DNA of 64,000 nt from Choristoneura fumiferana (Eukaryota; Arthropoda; Insecta; Lepidoptera; Tortricidae). This document shows, piece after piece, positions 44,201-56,344 of the stretch. The translations under genes were made by a program, and so were the position numbers. The notes under the pieces were generated by a model that was not told the origin of the DNA, searched no databases, and saw only the letters and a list, made by a program, of their open reading frames with translations. The DNA lies in contig NC_133493.1 in assembly GCF_025370935.1 (NCBI RefSeq), forward strand, positions 107,799 to 171,798, given 5' to 3'. Within the stretch, counting starts at the first letter, position 1. Each line of letters opens with the position of its first letter.

Positions 44201-47200
44201 CAGATATAGATAATTACATCCTGTCCATACTTACAAAATTTCATCTATTTCTGTTGCCTAGTTTTCAAATGAGACCGGGACTACGTTTGTATGGAGAATA
44301 GCTACACCATACATCATGACCGTAATAGGAACGTCTCAGGAACGAAATGGCAAGCGCATACATGACACGCTTCTTCGACGGTTAAGCCAAAGCCATAGTA
44401 AAAGAGAACAAAGTAGGTTCACTACGAACAAAAGTACATCGATCGCGCACCCGCCGCACGCACACACTGGTAATTTAAGGAGGATTAAGTTTTCTTTAGT
44501 CAAGGCTGCTGTACGTTTCGATTTTAGCACGTTCGTTTTGCGCTCGCTTCGCGAGATGATCACCTTTTACGTTCGCGTACTCGTGCTTACATATTTTTTG
44601 TATTAGGTATAGTTGTAAATTAGTGGTATATAAGTGTAGTGTAATAGTTTCGTGCAAGGACACATAAAAAATAATAGATACCTACCTACCTGTAAAGAAT
44701 ATAGTTATATTATTATGTGTAGGAAACATGAGTAGTATGTACACAGTCGCCATCACCACTTCGGCGAATTTATAAATAATATTTTTGAATTTAGTATAAT
44801 AATAATAGAGCGGCAAAGATTTTTTTAGGTTGTAATTAGTAACTTTGTTTTGTCACCCGACGAAATGGAATAATATCGTTTTACCCAGGACACCTATCCA
44901 ATTATTACAAAGCACTTAGTTTTAGTTTTCCCCAAATGACATCACGCACGGCCCGGAGTATTGTTGTGGTTTTAAGACTTTCCTATGAATAAGAAGCCCG
45001 GTCTTATGACTTAGCTTAATTAGGTGATTAATATGACTATACCTGTGGTATACTCTTTTATTTAAGTAGCTGATAAAACTTCAAAACTAGTTAAATTTAA
45101 CTGGCATTACTGAAAATACTGTTAGTGTTTTAATGACGCGATTGCATTGTTGCTTTTTTTAAGCAGCTGATAAAATTTAAAACTGGTTTAACTGCAATGT
45201 CTGTACCTACCCTTGTTTGTTAAAGCATCGGCTTGTAAAGTAAGAACGCTATATCGACAATTTCCGATAAGGTCGGTAATTAGAAAGAAAGCAAGAAGGA
45301 ATACATTTATTCACAACACAACAATAGACAACACTTTATAAGACACAACAATATTATTAAGTACGATAGTATACACATAGATAGTAAAATAGTAATGTGT
45401 TCATTGCAGTATAATTAAAGTAGAATATTTAAGGATTTAAAAACTGCAATGACTTCCAAGTAGGGCTTGCACTATCCGGTAACTTTTTATTATCCGAATA
45501 TTTCGGATATTTGAAATCTCAGTATCCGGATATCCGGTTATTTTGAATAATTTGAATAATTTTCCAAATATTTAAAAAAAACGCTAAAAACAATTTTAAA
45601 TTCGTTTCATCAGACGAATCGTGTTAATTAACTTAATCACTGATTGTCTTATACGCACAAAAATCATTATTTTGTCACTTTAATGAGTGAAATAACTTAA
45701 AAACACTTTATAACTTCTCTGTCTCCTGCTTGTTGTTATTTTGCCTTACGGACCAAGAGCCCACGACAGCCAGACCTTCGTTATATTTTAAAGGCTGAAA
45801 GTTTTTTTTTATGCAAGGTGTTAATTTTGAATATAACTGAAACCGGAAAGCACTTTGCTCAGAAATACTCAGAATCGAGAGTAGATTCGATTCATCATGT
45901 CAGCCGAAAGACGTCCACTGCTGGACTTAGGCCTCGCCCAAGGCTCTCCACTCAGACCAGTCTTGTGCTTTCCGCATCCAACGCAATTCAGCGATCTTAA
46001 CCAGGTCGTCGCTCCATCTTATTGGAGTGGAGGCCTACCGACGGCTCGGCTCCGCGGACGACTTTCGAGAACCTTCTAACCCCATTGGCCATCACTCCTG
46101 CGAGCACGCTCACTGCCACTTCAGTTTCGCAAATCTTCGGGCTATTTCGGTAACCTTAGTTCTACTGCGGATATCATCATTTCTGACTCTATCCCGTAGA
46201 GAAACCCCGAGCATAGACCTCTCCATAGCCCTTTGAGTGACTTTGAGCTTCCTAATGAGGCCCATCGTTGGCGCCCACGTCTCAGATCCGTATGTCATCA
46301 CTGGCAACACACACTGGTCAAAGACTTTTGACTTCAAACACTGCGGTAATTTGGCCGAAAAGACACTGCAATGCTTCCCGAATGCTGCCCAGCCAAGTCG
46401 GATTCGACGAGTGAATCTCTTTCTCGAAGTTAGACCTACCTAACTGAATCGTTTGTCCCAGGTATACATAGTCGTCAACAACTTCGAGCGCAGAGCCTTC
46501 GACTATTACGGGAGCTGGCACAACATTAGACATGACTTTCGTCTTGTCCATGTTTATTTTTAAGCTAACTCGGTCGGAAACAACTCTGCTGAGGTCAGCG
46601 AGCATAGCACTGAGGTCCTCCATAGTCTCAGCCATGACTACAATATCGTCGGCGAATCAAAGGTGAGTGAAGTACTCCCATTATTGTCAATGCCTCGTCC
46701 TTTCCAGTCCAGAACCTTAAAATCATCTTCCAATCCAGCGGTGAACAGTTTCGGTGAGATCACATCTCCTTGTCTGACTCCTCGCTGCAAAAGGAATAGG
46801 CTTCGTGCTCTGGCCCTGTAGTCGGACTATAACGAAGGATTATAACGATACTATAACGAAGGTCTGGCTCTTGCGGGCTCTTGCTCTATTATAAGAATAA
46901 ACAACACAATACAATACAAAGCGTATTGTATTGAACACCAAAAAACATTCATTATAAAATGAAATCAGAAATAAAAGGTAGGGTAGGAGACGAAGAAAAC
47001 AGGGGTCTAATCGCTAAAAAGCGATATCTTCTTCTACCTTCTTATTCGACCTGACGATGTTATTAACATAGAATCAAGAAAAAAGGTGATCAAAGCAGGT
47101 GTGTAATGTAAGGTAAAAAAATATATAGAACATTGAAAAAATACATAAAATATAATAATATTAATAAAATAAACACATACATTACTTACATACACATTTA

Positions 47201-50200
47201 CCAAAAATTCATCATCGCCACTACCAAACAAGATGTTAAGAATGAACCTAACTAATAAGTATTGCATGTAAACCTTCCTAATACAAAGAGAAATGTATCT
47301 GTGTGTATGCATACACTACACTAACCTCTCACAATGCGCGAGCGCGCGCTTAATATCAGATATTCGAATTATCCAAATTATCCGGATAATGAAGATCTTC
47401 CTATCCGGATTTGAAAATGGGCGGATATCCGGATAATATGGATATCCGGTTATCCGGATTGCAAGCCCTACTTCCAAGATTTTCCAGTTCAACGGGTAGA
47501 TCTGAAAGAATATCAGGAAGAACAATCTCTATCTTTCTACGTCCATATTCTTGTCGATGCTGCTTCCTCCGTTTGTTTAATAGTTCTTCCATCTTCATTC
47601 ATCATTCATTCGTAGGTGCGCGCGTTTTCCTTAATAGATCATGCAAAATTTCAAATGAAATTTCGCGTATCAATTCTAGAAAACTCCGGTGTAAGTCTTG
47701 GTTTAATCAAACCCCTTAGCTTGAAAGGCTAGCTCAAACCGCTGGGGGACTACTACGAAATTCGAGAATGGAAGTTTGTATACCGTCCCTCTCACTCTCG
47801 ATTTAAATAATACTAGCTACACTAGCGGTTATTATATCCTAACCGGTTATTTTACGGTTAGTTACTATACTAGCGTCGGCGGGACGGCAGATACGAACTT
47901 CGAATTTTGCTCATTCTTGCCGCGTCTTTCTTTGAACTATCGAACCAACTGAATCGTGACGTGAGCCACTGTGGAACCTTTCGTAAAAAAATACATAGTG
48001 ACATTGGAAAGCTTGACAAGGGAATTCACTGTGACACTTACTGTGAGATCGTTCTATGGTGGGTCAGCAATCAAATGGTTCACCTACGATCTAATAAAAC
48101 GTTGTTGCATCCAGCCTCCAGTCGACGTGGTGACGTACCCCTCCTCGGTGGACGCGAGCGAGGACGGTCCGGCGTGCCCGCTGCCGGTGGCTCCTGGCGA
48201 GTACTACGTCGACGAGGACTGTCTGCGGCTCAATATCTACACTCCCGATAATAACAGGTACTACTTTCATTGAATTTCTATCTCATTGAATATTCGCAGG
48301 TGGTAGGACCTTGTGCAAGGTCCGCCCGGATTGCTACCACCATCTTGCTTGCTAATCCTGCCGTGAAGCAGCAGTGCTTGCACTGTTGGTGTCGGCGTGG
48401 AGAGTAGACAGCCGGTGAAATTACTGGCACGTGAGGTATCCCATCTTAGGCCTCTTGGTTGGCAACGCGTCTGTAATACCCCTGGTGTTGCAGATCTTTA
48501 TGGGCGGTGGTGATCTCTTACCATCAGGAGACCCAATTGCTCGTTTGCCATCCAGTCAAAAAAAAAACTATCTGTGAGATCTAGTATTTGCCTCTGTGAG
48601 TCTCCGTGTCACTACTTTTAACCGACTTCAAAAGAAGGAGGAGGTTATCAATTCGGTTGTATGGTTCATATATATATTTTTATATATTGTTGTATTTGTT
48701 CTCCTTTACCTGATATATAAATTTCTAAATCCAGTCCTATCCAGTGGGATGTCCACTGCCTTGTTCGATATAGCTTTTTGAACTGATCAATACAACTTTT
48801 TATTGTAGTCAATCAAGTAGCTTCTTAGTTTGAAAACGCAACACAATTTGCAGCGTCGCTAGTTTCGCACTTATATCAAGATGATGTCTACTTGGATCCT
48901 TTTATGTTCCAATTTAAGCTCCGTAATTTACTTGAAAACTGCACTTATCAAATCTGTTGTTTTAGTATACTTACTTTGACCTTGGTTTTCAGTTCGCGCA
49001 AGCTCCCGATTATCTTCTTCATCCACCCGGGCGGCTTCTACTCCATGACCGGCCGCAGCGACCTGTTCGGGCCGCACTACTTGCTCGACCACGACGTCGT
49101 GCTCGTCACCATCAACTACCGCCTCGCCTCGCTTGGTAACTATTACCTTTTCAATTGCAATCAACTCCATAATATCTACTGACTTGAGATCCAGAATTGT
49201 TATTTCGCCGTCAGATTCATATTACTAGATTCAACAGAGGTAAATTTTTCCGTTGTATACTTCGACTATGCCACTGACATCGTCAGGTTTCCTGAGCACC
49301 GGCGACGCGGTGGCCCCCGGCAACAACGGCTTCAAGGACCAGGTGTCGGCGCTGCGCTGGCTGCGGCGCAACGCGGCGGCCTTCGGCGGCGACCCCCAAC
49401 AGGTCACCATCGCCGGCTGCAGCGCTGGCTCCATCAGCGTTTTACTGCATATGGTTTCGGACATGTCCAAAGGTAATTCCTGTTATAGTCCACGCAGGGT
49501 CCCGCAGAGGGAGATAGAGGGTCAGAGCATTTACGACCCTCTTCTCTCTTGCTTTAGCATATCAGGCCACTGCGGTGCATCGTGGTTGAAAATCCGCGAT
49601 CAAAAGGACGCACGCTTAACGGCAAACTCCGGAATGTTTACCTAGTAGCTTTTACTCCCTCTGACTGAGAAGTGCTGAAGAATAAGCTACATTATTTTCT
49701 CATTATGACTTCTTCAGGTTGGAAGATGCCGAGAAAGAAGTTATCAAATGGAGTCCAGATTTTAGGTTGTAAGGCTGTACCGAAAGAAATATCAAAGGTG
49801 ATGCACGGTTTCATCGTTTAGGGTTCACATTCACGGTTTAGGGTTGACAAGTAATTCCATGAATAAATTCCATAAAGCATAAGACCGGTCTGAGTGTAGA
49901 GCCTTGGGTTGGGGGAGGCCTATGTCCAGCAGTGAACATCTTTTGGCTGGCGTGAAGTAATTCCATAGATTTGACCATGGATAATCAGTTGACTCAGAGC
50001 TGTAATGATGCTGCCAGCTCTATTTTGCGCAAGCCAGCCTAAGAGGGTTGGAGGCCTACTTTCCCCTTTATTTTTCTAACTTCCAATCAAGTCCCTACAC
50101 AGTTACCCGACTACAGTTACAGTTACAGACTACAGTTTCCCGGTTAGTGTAGGTGTCTGATCTTTATTACTGTTAACTTACTTTCAATACAACTATATTA

Positions 50201-53200
50201 ATCCTTGTACTCCAGGTCTATTCCACCGTGGCATAGCGATGTCCGCCTCCCCGCTGGGCAAGGCGCCGCTACCAAACCACCAGCTGGACCTGGCACAGAA
50301 GCAGGCGCGTATCCTGAACTGCCCGACCAACTCCTCGCGCGCTATAGTCGACTGCCTCAAAACCAAGACCTGGCAGGAGATGGGGAACTCGCTGCTTGGA
50401 TTCTGGGATGTAAGTGTCATTAGAAACGTTAATTAAGGCTACAAAGTCCACAGTACATTGGTGCTTGAAACGTGTCAATCTTTTAACAACAGACTTGTTA
50501 CACCTTGTTGCCTGTATTATTACTTTTTAACCGACTTTAAAAATAGAAGGTTACCTATTCGGTTACCATGTATTTTTTTTTGTTTGTTACCTCAGAACTC
50601 GTTATTTATGAACCGATTTCAAAATTTTTTTTTCGTTCGTTCGGGCTTATATAATTAGGTCCCATAGGCACTAAATCAGGATCTAATGATTGGATCCTGA
50701 GGAAATCGAGGGAACTCTTCGAATATTGTAGGCAAGGCACACCTATAGTACTTTGGATTTTTTAGTTGGTGAAGTGGAACTGATGATGAAGATCACATTT
50801 CACCAACGGAGCTATTACTCAATAACAAGTACTTCACGGGTTGAATTTCAATTACTTAAACATAGTTGTTAAGCAATTTATGCTGGTCGTAATGGATTAT
50901 GGTGAGATAGAGCGGGTGGTAAAGCACCGGACTCCTCAATAATGAACGTCTCTGCATCCGAAAAAGCGAATCTTTCGTAAAAGGAGACGAGCAGTTGTCA
51001 TTAAACTATTGTATCTTAAATACATTGATGTAAAAAAAATTATAACAAAAAATTGGACACTAGAAAAACCATGAAAATAACTTTCTACCAGTCTGAAGTT
51101 GGTGCCTCAGCACGAGCCAGCAGGAGTGATTGAAGCCCAATAAATAACGATTATCTCAAAAACGGGTTGTTATAGGACTACATGTTATACTACTTTATAT
51201 ACTCCAATTGGGCTCTAAAATCGATGGTTAAAATCCTCGGGTTATTCGGCCACGGTGTATAGTGTATAAGTGCGGTAGACAACTATAGGTCCACTCCTAC
51301 TGGCTCGTGCTGAGGCACCGACTTCAGACTGATAGAAAATTATTTTCATGGCTTTTTGTAGTCAGTTAAATTTTTTGTTTTAATTTTTTTGAAACACAAT
51401 GACACGGTATGATTCCTCTTTCCAGCAATTCGGCTTTGACCCCATCGGGCTGTGGACACCAGTGTTGGAGCCAGATGTGGGCCAGCCGCGCTTCCTGGCC
51501 GTGCAGCCCGCGGATGCGATACGCGCGCGACGCATCCACTCCGTGCCGCTGCTCGTCAGCCAGACCGAAGACGAGTTCTTCTGGAAGGCTTTCAGTAAGT
51601 CACCACCATGAAAAAATATCGATAAAGTGCGTGGGTGCGTAGCAATGACATAGGTACGTAATGAAATATCGTTCTTAGGAGGTAAGACTATAGATTGATA
51701 CAAACCATCCTCACTACTCCTAGGAAGGGCATTGTTTTTATATGGACCTCCACAAACTGACGCCTATTTCGGTCAATTATTATCTAAGTACCATAGGTGT
51801 TAATAAATGCCAGTCTCATCTTGCATACATACATGTTAACTATTGCCACGATGCAAATCGACAATATCCTCAGCTCGCATTTTGCCAGCAAGACTTTGGA
51901 GCCGAAAAGTGGATGATACGTTGACGAACTGATCTAGCAGGTACCCGAGTATTTGACTTTTCCCCTAATCTAATTTAGACCTGCAAAATACATTGCGAGG
52001 CCGTAAAGCGAACGATTTTGAAGTGGTTAATCGAGCGCCGTTTTGTAATACAGCTTAGGGAAACGAGCTTGTATGATTTTATTTTCCCAGGTGTGACCAG
52101 GAACAAAACGCTTCGGGACCGCATGAATGCTGAATGGGAGACAATCGCACCCATTTCATTCGACCTGCCGAAGACCAACGCGGCAGCTGCCAGCCGCCGC
52201 CTCAAAGAAGCGTATCTGGGGGGGAAGGACGTCACCGACACGCCAGAGAGCGAGAGCGCCCTGGGCAAGCTGTACGGTGACAGCGTGATCGGGTTCAACA
52301 CCCACAGGTACCAACTATTTCACGCAAAACATAATTCGAATTTTGGGTGACACATCGGATACTTTTGCGCCTTATTTCCTTCGCGGGATAGCGATACTCG
52401 TAAATATGGTTTCGTCAACACCTTGATAGACGTTAATAAATAATGTTCCCTTTTTCAGGATGGCCAACCTGATGTGCCGATACTCGGCGCACCCGGTGTG
52501 GTACAGCGAATTCAGCTACATCGGCAACAACAGCTTCCACGAGGACCCTCGCACCGGGAAACCCGAGGGTAAGTTATTCAGAAGAATAAAGGGGACTCAG
52601 AATTTGGCCGCCTAGACCCTGTGATTCCAACATTAACAGCTACCCCCTTCTCAGCTCATCGCATCAGCTCTACGCCACTCTTAAGAGATCCCGTGCTTCT
52701 CTTTAATCAGATCGATGCTTTAAAGCGTTGCCTTGCCATTCTCTTGCCGTTAGGGACGGTTCACTAATGTCTAATGTTTCATTTGGCCAAATGCATTTTA
52801 TTCTGTATTTATTTATTTAAACAATGATTTTTACATAAAAATAAAAATAAAAAAACATATAAATTAACTAAAACGGGCTTCCTCATCCAAATCTTTATTC
52901 TGAAACTGTAAATGATTCAGGATTTTTATAAAAGTAACCTAACCTAACCTATAGGATTCTACAATAAAAAAAAACTGTTTGCCGAAATGAAAGGATAAGG
53001 AACTTCCGGAGTATTTGATTAAGCTGTCAGCTCTGCTCCTTCGCGAAGAAGTGCTAAGTCAACGATGAAATTGGCATCATCACAGCGTCCTTCTGCTGAT
53101 CTCTGAAAGAGTGGTTGTTTCCGCAGGCGCTGCTCACCACGACGACTTGATCTACCTGTTCTCTATGAGCTACTTCCGCCCCCCCATCCACGCGAAGTCC

Positions 53201-54165
53201 CCGCCCCCGCCCGCGCCGCAGGACGCAACCATAGTGGACCGTATGACCGCTATCTGGTACAACTTCGCTACATACGGGTAAGTAACTATCCCCAAATGTA
53301 ACCATATACGAGTAAGTAAGAAGTCAGGTGCATTTCATACTTTTTCAGACTCATGCTTTAGGATTATTCGCGGTAGTTCCTTAACTTGGACCAGGAACTA
53401 CTAAAATCCGATTGGTTGCAGAAATCTCCCTTAGCGTCCGAAATCCGAGGTCGGCTCAACAGGAGCATCCTTTGGCATGCTAAAAAATGCCCGTCTGCAG
53501 CTCGCCCTCTCTCCCGTAAGCCATCTGAGGTTTACAGCAAAGTCGCGGTTTGAAAAAAAACTTGGACCTAATGTATTTTTTTTTCGCACCAGATCGTTTA
53601 CAAGTGAGGATTTATCTTATAAAAAAACATTAGTTATTGACTGCAGCCAGGTTGCACTAATGTACCTCGCGTAACCGTCATTCTTTTTATCCTCACCACC
53701 TTGTTGGTAGTCTAACAACTTCAGCCTTCAGCAAAACTTTTCCCACGCACAACAAAAATGGAATCAGCTTCCTGAATGGGACAGCATTCCCGGAGCGATC
53801 TTAGGTTCTTTAAAAATTTAGTACCTATATTAGTCTCTCAAAGGGCCTGCACTGCATCTATGACATCCCTCGTGCTACGGATGGATATCCATGGGCGGTG
53901 ATGATTGCTTTCCATCAGCTAAAGGATCCCCTTTTTAAGTTACATAAAAAATAAGGAACTCCAGAATATTCCACTTGCTCTGACCATGTTTACTTGCAGA
54001 GACCCGAACCCGCGCGACGGCGCGGAACCGGCCGGCCTGTCGTGGCCCACTATGACCCCCCACGACAGGAAGTATCTTCGCGTCGACAAGCAGTTCTCTG
54101 TCCATGAGAAACTGCACGAGGAGCGGCTGCAAGTGTGGGAGGAACTGTACCCGATGCAGTATTAG
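41256..54165 (+). CDS. Secreted carboxylesterase, venom carboxylesterase-6-like, 11 exons
   Basis: Alpha/beta-hydrolase of the carboxyl/cholinesterase family, predicted to hydrolyse carboxylic esters outside the cell. Exons: 41256-41322, 43627-43784, 48115-48257, 48993-49135, 49287-49472, 50216-50409, 51426-51594, 52091-52307, 52459-52568, 53127-53277, 54000-54165. All introns are GT-AG and phases agree, giving 567 residues, the usual family length. Residues 1-17 form a signal peptide (MTKLLLLALCAWASVHG). Cys96 and Cys111 flank the usual first disulfide loop (EDCL motif). Oxyanion motif is HPGGF (134-138). Catalytic Ser216 sits in GCSAGS, Glu347 in TEDEF and His466 in GAAHHDDL. N-glycosylation sequons occur in exons 6, 8 and 9 (NSS, NKT, NNS). 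There is no ER-retention tail; it ends YPMQY. HPGGF and G-x-SAGS are, from family knowledge, typical of venom-carboxylesterase-6-like proteins; the subgroup name is inference. Introns are full of transposon debris, but no exon is broken. Confidence 0.93.
41664..42300 (-). mobile_element. RTE-type LINE 3' tail, interrupted by a SINE
   Basis: The - strand carries the 3' end of an RTE-like LINE, as in the copy at 45.9-46.8 kb (shared 'agacgtccactgctg' end and 'cttttctcccaacggttatctgttctt' region). It is split at about 41940 by a SINE-like insertion, and the LINE resumes at about 42166 with the 'agttcttcgacgaatttccgg' segment. Confidence 0.7.
41940..42155 (-). mobile_element. Retroposon family C (SINE-like) with target duplication
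   Basis: One of at least four copies of a ~220-290 bp retroposon in the window (others 5318-5612, 7600-7833, 48297-48568). The T-run at its left end is the A-tail of a - strand element. TTAGCTTTTT occurs on both sides (41930-41939 and 42156-42165), as expected of a target-site duplication. Confidence 0.7.
43430..43600 (-). mobile_element. RTE LINE tail fragment
   Basis: Same segment as in the 41.7-41.9 kb tail (ggtcgccactccaggacttttct..., aacggttatctgttctt), diverged. It lies just before esterase exon 2. Confidence 0.55.
45461..47470. mobile_element. Non-autonomous hAT-like element (ATCCGG-rich ends)
   Basis: Terminal inverted repeats TAGGGCTTGCA / TGCAAGCCCTA are followed inward by ATCCGGATA-type repeats at both ends. 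Perfect 8-bp duplication CTTCCAAG at 45453-45460 and 47471-47478, the hAT signature length. No transposase is visible. The interior holds an RTE LINE fragment (45895-46830) bracketed by a further inverted repeat ('gccagaccttcgttata' near 45770, complement near 46850). Confidence 0.85.
45895..46830 (-). mobile_element. 5'-truncated RTE-type LINE, RT palm to 3' end
   Basis: Reverse-strand reverse transcriptase fragments with FADD at 46645-46656, then MAETMEDLSAMLADL, VVDDYVYLGQTIQLGRSNFE, VFDQCVLPVMTYGSETW and TQRAMERSMLGVSLRDRVRN. This is the usual order of the RTE-clade RT end. Frameshifts break it (breaks near 46320 and 46640). The 3' end is the 'gtccagcagtggacgtc' tail ending in CATGATGA at about 45895. 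It is nested in the hAT-like element. Confidence 0.85.
47743..47912. repeat. Foldback element remnant (GGGCTACTACGAA family)
   Basis: Left end 'ggggactactacgaaattcga' and right end 'acgaacttcgaattttgct' are diverged versions of the termini at 23195 and 26588. The middle carries an inserted palindromic stretch around 'ctagctacactagcggtt'. Confidence 0.55.
48297..48568 (+). mobile_element. Retroposon family C, long copy
   Basis: Starts 'gcaggtggtaggaccttg' and ends with the consensus 'cgtttgccatccagtc' plus an A9 tail. It lies in esterase intron 3. It includes the 5' 'ccttgtgcaaggtccg' segment also present at 5570-5595 but missing from the 7.6 kb and 42 kb copies. Confidence 0.75.
49473..50215. 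other. Esterase intron 5
   Basis: No coding signal. 49895-49960 is an RTE LINE tail in + orientation ('ggaggcctatgtccagcagtg'). The rest is unassigned. Confidence 0.5.
51062..51359. repeat. 298-bp foldback (MITE) in esterase intron 6
   Basis: Left arm 51062-51130 and right arm 51290-51359 are inverted copies (about 65 bp, few mismatches; core 'ggtgcctcagcacgagcc'). It lies in the intron ending 67 bases before exon 7. I saw no clear target duplication. Confidence 0.8.
51980..52085. repeat. Foldback fragment beside exon 8
   Basis: Resembles the middle of the AAGCCGAGTTTAGACTTGCA family at 31.4 and 34.1 kb ('attgcgaggccgtaaagcgaacg', 'ggttaatcgagcgccg'). It ends only a few bases before the 3' splice site at 52090. 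Confidence 0.5.
52569..53126. other. Esterase intron 9 with a repeat relic
   Basis: 52899-52990 matches part of the foldback at 3.5-3.9 kb ('caggatttttataaaagtaacctaacctaacct'). The remainder shows no feature. Confidence 0.5.
53278..53999. other. Esterase intron 10
   Basis: 53835-53950 is a decayed retroposon family C copy ('atgggcggtgatgattgctttccatcagc', A-rich end). The rest is unassigned. Confidence 0.45.
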
Positions 54166-55062
54166 ATGGAGAGCCAGAGCATAGCACAACTAGGGACCTA
54201 CGCTAGCTGGCGCGCCGGCATGCAGGATTATTTTTAGAAGGGTGCATTGCATCTTGCATCTGTATTAGGGTCTCTATATAGGGAGGTGCATTTATAGGTC
54301 TCTGTTCCTTCGTCTTGTTTTACATATTTTCTCTTAGGCCAGGGGGGTGCAAGTGCTGCTCATACTATTATTCAACAGGCGGCCCCCCGCTCCGTGCAAA
54401 CCGCGTCCGCTAGCGTAGACCCTGACTCCTACTACAACTTGGTGTGATGGGTGGCAAACGAATTTTCTGTGAGACCCTGTTTACATTAATATAGTAAAAT
54501 CGTTCCAATAGCGATACATTGTGGTGGCCACAATCCTAACGAGTCCGATACCCTATACATCCGTCATTTTTTTATAAAAAAGTAAAAAAATGTATTTTGT
54601 TTGTAATTATTTATTTTAGTTTATTTTGAAAAAATGACTTTCTGCCAAGTTTCTTGCGGCGCATTCTTCTTGGTAATGATGGTCTTTCCGAAAGCGCTGG
54701 TAGTTTAAAAAAAGTGATATGTAAAGGAGCCCTTTGCGGCTTTGAGTATTCATCTAGATAAATACTCAAAGCTTTGCAGTCTACTTGCAGAATAAGTTTT
54801 GAGTTTTAATTTTTGATTCGATTGAGCACCGAAGTGCCCTCTAATACTTCGTTTTTTTAGCATTAGAAAGAAGGTAAGCGATCTTGACGTGTCTTATTAT
54901 TGAATAACACTATTGAAAAATAAGTCACAGCAAATATGAACAATTAGCAAGGACATTATGATCATTTACATGCTTTATTTATATATAGAAGATTATACAC
55001 AACACAAGATACAATAATATGATAGGAAACAAAATTAATTTAAACAACATAAATATACCTAA
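54166..55062. other. Esterase 3' flank
   Basis: No second gene seen. The 3' UTR probably lies here, but I found no clear AATAAA placed well after the stop; variants occur at 54750-54800. The exact end is unknown. Confidence 0.4.
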
Positions 55063-55385
55063 CTATAAAAAGAAAACACCATCTAGGAGGCCCTCCTGCG
55101 GCATAGACCCCAACACACTGGCGGCATTACCTCTCTGTACAGTTAGAGAAATTCGCTGGGAGAGGTAAGCGCCAGCTCTGGGGTCTCCTGAGGTCTCTAT
55201 CAGCCGGGACGACATGGCTCCCATGAAGGCCTTCATGTCAGCCGACCAGGGACCCATTGTCTCCACTGCGAGCGCCGCAAACTCATAGTCCTTTAAAAGA
55301 GAAGAGTATTTGCGGCGCTTGAGAACTTGGGCCTGGTCAGCTGCTGCCCCGGCTTGTGAGTGGGACATGCTTTTGGTATAACAAG
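55063..55385 (-). pseudogene. C-terminal tail of a LINE reverse transcriptase
   Basis: The reverse frame contains FAALAVETMGPWSADMKAFM, LIETSGDPRAGAYLSQRISL and VQRGNAASVLGSMP. This is the C-terminal block found after the RT in many animal LINE ORF2 proteins. Only about 107 codons are present, so it is a 5'-truncated insertion lying 0.9 kb past the esterase stop. A fragment of the same block lies at 14105-14200. Confidence 0.6.
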
Positions 55386-56344
55386 TATTAGTTACTGTTT
55401 TATTAAAAACGTTTTTCAATAAAAATAATCGTCAAGATTGTTTACCCTTTTTCTAAAGCAAAAATAAACTGAGTATTGAATAATTTTACTGGAATGATGT
55501 AAACAGGTACTGATGAAGCCACGACTGGGAGCCAACGGGCGGAGCAGTTAGCGTTTTTTGTACTAATTACGTGTGCTGCCAGGTGACCACTGTGCAGCAC
55601 GCAGCACGCGTCTCGGGCGAGCAGTGAACATAGGTACCTACATGCCCCACTGCCCGCTGACCGTTTCTACTTGTTTAATTTTTCTAAAATAATGTGCCTT
55701 TATAAATGTGTGCCTATTTAAGCAAGGTGATACAAATGATTAAAAGTAAATTTGTTTTTAATGAAATGTTTTTTTTTTGTTAACCCTCCTTCCTATAGCG
55801 GAAATTGGAAAATACTACAATGGAAAAGCCAGACACCCCGGAATACCTTTTATTGCAATCTATGCCTTCACTCATTGTCTTTAAGTTCATATTTTTATGT
55901 GGATTTCGATGCATTGCATAAGGCTTATTTTTGAAAATCACAGTTCAATTGTTAAAGAAATGGCATTTCATGGGCCAGGGCGCATGCGTGCTGGCGGTGC
56001 TGGTATTTGCTACTCTTCATCCCCTGACTGTAGTGATGGGAAATAAATAATATCTTATATTATAAATATCGATATTCTCGACATAGTGACTTATCGATTA
56101 GGTTAAGTAGGTACATACCTAATATTATATTTTTTATAATAATAGTAATAAAATCTTTATTCAATAAGACAAAATAAGTTGTTTGCGATAAAAAAAAATG
56201 TTTTCCTTTCGATTTCATTATTTTTTGATTTCATGATGACTAACACTGAAGAAAATAACACATCATTAAAATGGTTACATACAACGCAGCTGTTATCATT
56301 ATCACGCATCTCTTACCACAAACATAAAGTAGGTACCTACCAAT

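Larger units (their letters stand above)
45290..47610 (-). pseudogene. 3' end of an older retroelement or transcript split by the hAT element
   Basis: On the - strand an ATG at 47598 opens a charged frame (MKMEELLNKRRKQHRQEYGR..., ending ...LPVELENLG). It runs into the hAT element at 47478 and, past the element, continues at 45460 for a few codons to a stop. Downstream come an AT-rich 3' region and AATAAA near 45305, followed by CTTTC repeats. This looks like the 3' end of a retroposed transcript or LINE. I do not recognise the protein. Confidence 0.35.
43785..48114. other. Esterase intron 2
   Basis: Large non-coding stretch. 43800-45285 shows no gene or clear repeat that I can name; the 44316-44606 open frame has no recognisable product. 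45290-47610 is a retroelement 3' end broken by a hAT-like element. 47620-47742 is a tRNA-SINE relic, and 47743-47912 a foldback remnant. Exon 3 follows. Confidence 0.6.
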
